Of a DNA stretch of 37,952 bases, positions 33,947 to 37,952 are shown one piece after another. The notes under the pieces were generated by a model. The model did no database searches, was not told the origin of the DNA, and worked only from the letters and a program-made list of their open reading frames with translations. Position 1 is the stretch's first letter; every line of letters starts with the position of its first letter. Source of the stretch: Saccoglossus kowalevskii (taxonomy: Eukaryota > Hemichordata > Enteropneusta > Harrimaniidae); contig NW_003151753.1 of assembly GCF_000003605.2 (NCBI RefSeq), positions 325,908 through 363,859 on the forward strand, written 5' to 3'. The position numbers and the translations under genes were made by a program.

Positions 33947-34030
33947 TACAGTCAAACCTGTGTATAGCGACCACCGCAAAAAACAATGAAAGGGGGTCTT
34001 TTCATGAGGATGGATTATTTCGTTATGGGT
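33947..34030 (+). mobile_element. Terminus of a TACAGTCAAACCTGT-type MITE (fragment)
   Basis: TACAGTCAAACCTGTGTATA followed by GCGACCACCGC has the look of a widespread class of invertebrate inverted-repeat element with internal GCGACCAC repeats. This is from memory of the motif. Only one end is visible, so the right limit is approximate. Confidence 0.45.
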
Positions 34031-34890
34031 CACCAACTCATACATTTGATATAATATTTGTCAAGAAATAATGACACACAAAAAACACACAAGTTTGACT
34101 TGAAGTAGCAATAGTTATGATTTTGAAATTTTTTTTTTTTAGAATATACATGTAACCATATAAAAATGCTCAAATCTTACCGAAATATTGGTTTTAGATA
34201 CAACAATTACAATGGGCACAACAAAAGGCTAATTTTGCATAAAATGCGATGTGAAAACTAAGGGTCAAGTAATTGCCATTTTGTTTTGCTCGCATTGTAT
34301 AGTAGTGATTGTTGAAAATTACGACAAGAGGCTGTCAATGAATGGCTTAGCCCCTCAAGTTAGCAAGGTATTCAACATCTCGCAAAGGGCACTTGGTATG
34401 TTGTCATCTTGTATCGTAAACCCAGGGGTTTGCTTAACAAAACTGGAGTCAATAGAAGGCGCCCTCTTGAGACATGGATGCAACCTCACGGCCATTTTTT
34501 TTCACTTGCAAGTGATTTTTGTAAATCAGTATATTGACACTAAATGTCACAGAAATTTTTTTTTTTAATAAAAATCAGATAACAAAGATTACAGCTAATG
34601 TTGCTTGAAGGATATTAAAAATTGTTTTATGAACAGAATTGTAAATTATTATTTTAGCCTCTAAACAATAAGTGTACCGGTAAAAGTGTGGTCTTTACAG
34701 ATAGCTCATAAATTACACCTTGGGACTGCATTAAAGTGCATGGTTATGGTACTATCAACATATGATCTTTATATTATATAGAGGAGGTCACTAACACAAA
34801 TTTACCATCATGTGAAAAGATCAACATGAATACACTGCATAACAACTATGCCATTTCATACAAACTAAAACAAGTCATTGAAAATGACAC

Positions 34891-35822
34891 AGTCCCCGTT
34901 AAGTTCTCTTTGTGCTCGTCATATTAAAGCACAGGGGTTGTCGCGAGCATGTCCTTGAAACTTGAGTTCCAAGTGGCGTATACAACAGATTGTTTATTTA
35001 CATCAAAACACGTGTTTCGTGTCATAGTAATATGGCCAAAATAAAAACAGTCGTTATTCAGCCATCTTTAATCTGATTATGAAACACACTGATATGTATG
35101 ATGTATGTGCCAATTATGGACATGCATCCTAACATGTATAAAGTACATGTATGTGCCAAATTTGAATGAAAACTGACAGAGCACGTCCAAGATAATGCAT
35201 AAAAAAACAAAAACAAGATGCCTGCCAGTCGACCATCTTTGATCCAATTGCAAAATAAATCGTCATGGACATGTATCCTAACATGTATAATCTATGTACC
35301 AAGTTTGAATGACAACTGACAAAGCATGTCCAAAATACAACATTTTCAAAAAACAAGGCTGCCAGTCAGCCATTTTGAACTGAATCGCTAAACCACTGCA
35401 TGTGCATATGTCCCACATAAGGTACTAGGCACATGCAAAGAATGAACGGAATCGGTCCACAGGATTCTGAAATATGACGTTGGATAGACTGACAGACGGA
35501 CACACAGACGGTCGGACAGACAAACTCAGGAACTCACGGACGGTCGGGACATGTATCCTAACATGTATGATCTATGTACCAAGTTTGAATGAAAACTGAC
35601 AAAGCATGTCCAAAATACAACATTTTCAAAAAACAAGATAGCTGCCAGTCGGCCATTTTGAATCGAATCGCTAAACCACTGCATGTGCATATGTCTCACA
35701 TAAAGTACTAGGCACATGCAAAGAATGAACAGAATCGGCCCAAGGGATTCTGAGATCTGACTCCGGACGGACGCACGGAGACCGAATTATAAGTCCCCGT
35801 TTTCGGACTTCGAACGGGGACT
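34891..35822. mobile_element. 932-bp inverted-repeat element with internal tandem duplications
   Basis: The termini AGTCCCCGTT (34891-34900) and AACGGGGACT (35813-35822) are exact reverse complements. The interior contains two near-identical blocks of about 220 bp (about 35262-35470 and 35548-35760: GACATGTATCCTAACATGTA, TGACAAAGCATGTCC, TAGGCACATGCAAAGAATGA) and a shorter third block at about 35116-35230. GACAGACGGACACACAGACGG stretches join the blocks. A 31-nt hairpin (35792-35822) closes the right end. No transposase is present, so it is non-autonomous. A target duplication is not evident. Confidence 0.75.
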
Positions 35823-35841
35823 AATAATTATTAGTTATATC

Positions 35842-36068
35842 TGTAATGATTTGAGGCTATGACGTTTAGTTTAGTTATTTGCATAATGATATTGTTACAT
35901 TGTCATGGAACATCTTGTGAGTATTGAGACTCAGTTCCAGGCCTAGCAGTTGAGCAATAAACACCTTAGCTACAAGTGCTCCTCTCCAGTGCGTTATTCT
36001 CCTCCCGGATTTTGTGACCAATACTCACTTGGTTTACTCTACCTTGAGAAGTCTGTTCTCAGTTTGCA
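35842..36068 (+). mobile_element. LTR-like retroelement fragment, copy 2
   Basis: It matches copy 1 at 14056-14281 over its length, including GTTTAGTTATTTGCATAATG, GAGCAATAAACACCTTAGC and TGACCAATACTCACTTGG. It begins 20 bp after the element ending at 35822. Both copies stop at a similar point after TCTCAGTTT, arguing for a shared truncated or solo structure. Confidence 0.5.
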
Positions 36069-36589
36069 ATATCACAAGCTAATTCAAATTATAAAGATGT
36101 ATTCTGCCATCCGAGGTCAAAGTAGGAGATATACTGATAGTATTTATGCATACCAAATTGCCCTAGTGTATAAGTACTCCATTCTGAATAGCACATAGGT
36201 ATGATCCATACAAAATAATCAAATAAATGCGTTCACTTAAGATAATGACCATGCAAGAAACTCTGCTTTCTATTGAGAATTGCCTACTTGTAATCACTAA
36301 ATTGGTATTAAAAAAGAGTTCTCTACAACTACCGGTATGCCCATAGCAAATCAAGTTTCCACTTGAATAATGCCCATATCCCTTATAGTGCAACTCTTAT
36401 ACACTCTTTACAACTGACAATTATTAAAGGAAGGGTTAATTTGTTTCACTTGCGATGTTAATGAGGAAGCGTAGTTAAAGAACTGTATATAATAAGGTCT
36501 ATGGTATTTCTTGATTTCATTTGAAACTCATTTTCTGCGACATGCATTCAGATTGAGTCTCGTTTGATAGAGTTGCTATATTTGGGAGT

Positions 36590-37050
36590 GCTGCAGTTTA
36601 TTTGGTAGTGTATTTTGTAATATTGTAGTGTATTTGGTAGTACTGTATTGTATTGTGCAATACAGTAGTGCATTAGTAGTACTGTAGTGTATTGGTAGTA
36701 TAGTGTACCTGTATTACTATATTGTATTTGGATTGCAGTGGCATATTGGTATTACATTGTATTATGTATTTGGTAGTGTTATGGTGTATTTGGTAGTACT
36801 GCAGTGTGGTACTGTGAGGTATTTGTATTTTGGCAGCACTAATAGTGTATTGGTGGTACTGCAGTGTGTTGTAAACACGGTAGTGTATTGTAATACTGTT
36901 GGTGTGTTTAATAGCTCTGTAGTGTATTGATATTACTGCAGTGTGTTGTAGATATTTTGTAGTATGGTACTGTAGTGTACATGTACCTGTAGTACTTTTA
37001 TGGGGGTAGTGCTGTAGTATATTGGTATTATTCTACATTTAGTAGTGCTG
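36590..37050. repeat. Degenerate GTAGTGTATTGGTAGTACTG repeat tract
   Basis: Irregular units of about 20-30 bp built from GTAGTGTATT(T)GGTAGT and ACTG(T/C)AGTGT run through this segment. It is a G/T-biased minisatellite-like array. The plus-strand frame at 36703-36930 is a by-product. Confidence 0.85.
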
Positions 37051-37392
37051 AAGAACATTGTAGCACATGAATGTGTCAATTTAAAGTGAAATTAGCAAAT
37101 CAAAATACATGCATGTGTATCGACACAGTGACTCCACACATTTCATTCTGGTACATGTACATGTATATACAAATGTATCAAATTTTCTATACACCCAAGA
37201 AAACTTTAATTGAAATCAATGAAATGGCAACTACATTAACTATCCAAAGCAATGCGCACACACTACTATGACAACCCCGAGAGACACTATACATTTGCAG
37301 ATGGAGGAAAACTGTAACAATTATTGATCAGAACTGACAGTAAATTTTCCATTGGGAAGAAGTATATCTTCAGGTACAGCTAGTCGGAGCGA

Positions 37393-37427
37393 CTGATGCA
37401 GCAGGGCTGTATATGCAGCAGGGCTGT
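37393..37427 (+). repeat. Short tandem duplication (about 18 bp, two copies)
   Basis: ATGCAGCAGGGCTGTA occurs twice in succession. Confidence 0.9.
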
Positions 37428-37544
37428 AACACATTTCAATATTTTCCTGGTTTTAAATTAGCACTTTAGGGAGTTTATGTCTAGCCACCCGCTACATTAT
37501 ATTAGTGGAGTGGTTCATGCTGACAGCATACATAACTACAGTAC

Positions 37545-37715
37545 AGTTCTCGCGGAAGCTTTGGCTTCACTTCAGCTTCACCTTCGCTTCAGCATCGCAT
37601 CATTATGGCATTGTTATGGCTTCAGCATCGCTTCAATGTCGCGACATTAAAAAGTTAGAAGATTATCGCTTCGCTTCATTGTGGCCTCATTATGGCGACA
37701 ATGTGGCATCAGCAT
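37545..37715. repeat. CTTCAGCATCGCTTCA-type repeat tract
   Basis: CTTCGCTTCAGCATCGC, ATTATGGC and GCGACA words alternate in loose units. The opposing open frames across it (37505-37765 plus, 37647-37901 minus) reflect its low stop content. Confidence 0.75.
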
Positions 37716-37853
37716 CGCTTCATCAAACAAAGAAGTACTGTACTCATTTCCCCCAAACCTCTTGACCGATTCCGCTTTTGACCGGTCAATTTCCGTTTTA
37801 TTTTCGACCGTGCAAAAATTCGGACTACTAAAAATTTTCTGGTTTTCATAGAT

Positions 37854-37878
37854 CACGGTTACTAGTTTAGTAACCGTG
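37854..37878. repeat. Perfect 11-bp stem hairpin
   Basis: CACGGTTACTA (37854-37864) and TAGTAACCGTG (37868-37878) are separated by GTT. It lies beside a GACCG-rich segment (37763-37812). The function is unknown, and it may be an element terminus. Confidence 0.8.
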
Positions 37879-37952
37879 CATAGATGTTGAACAACCGTCA
37901 AAAGTTCAAATACATTTTGTTTAACTATCTATAATTATATGCACGCAATCTG

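Noticed and set aside
34251-34568. 105-codon plus-strand open frame
   Set aside because: Low-quality composition, ends in a T-run, no conserved motif and no splice sites at sensible positions. Kept as non-coding.

Overview
This is an AT-rich stretch of animal nuclear DNA. The genes are split by spliceosomal introns with canonical GT/AG borders. The intergenic and intronic DNA is full of short inverted-repeat elements, minisatellites and poly-A/T runs, and one assembly gap of 964 N interrupts it. Nothing looks bacterial, phage-like or organellar. The repeat style and the close similarity of one gene to vertebrate TRRAP suggest a marine invertebrate (a mollusc or another lophotrochozoan, or an invertebrate deuterostome). 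I cannot fix the phylum from this window.

Layout. (1) 1-6483, plus strand: the last four coding exons of TRRAP, the giant PI3K-like pseudokinase scaffold of the SAGA and TIP60/NuA4 histone acetyltransferase complexes. The exons are 493-634, 1082-1278, 3418-3526 and 6374-6483. They splice in phase into 185 residues that cover the end of the kinase-like domain and the C-terminal FATC tail. The introns hold an inverted-repeat element, a MITE, a 13-copy minisatellite of about 62 bp and a long hairpin. Likely poly(A) signals are at 6851 and 7615. (2) 7640-13255: intergenic or 3'UTR DNA with a perfect-TIR MITE (8940-9120), a 27-bp CCAAT-motif minisatellite (11030-11675) and a GGTCNGTC/GACAGACA-rich tract. 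(3) 13256-14996, minus strand: the last two recognisable coding exons of a C3HC4 RING-finger protein, probably an E3 ubiquitin ligase. (4) 15997-16960: gap. Directly beyond it lies a decayed, frameshifted copy of the RING exon border. (5) 17156-25800: mostly repeats and gene-poor DNA, with a 75-bp tandem repeat, a possible conserved element near 18500, a MITE and a tRNA-derived SINE. (6) 25804-25949, minus strand: a CpG-rich candidate first exon with a well-placed ATG and a splice donor. It could be the 5' end of the RING gene about 11 kb away, but linking exons were not established. (7) 26000-37952: no recognisable gene. It holds several inverted-repeat elements (26306-26534, 28521-28646, 34891-35822), LTR-like fragments, a dispersed repeat with three copies and simple-sequence tracts.

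The two recognised genes converge tail to tail (TRRAP rightward, RING gene leftward) and share a repeat-rich 3' intergenic zone. I see no functional partnership between them. I did not find a new multi-gene system. The most unusual items are the CCAAT-box minisatellite that stays open in all three minus-strand frames, the RING-exon duplicate at the gap edge, and several apparently unclassified inverted-repeat elements.
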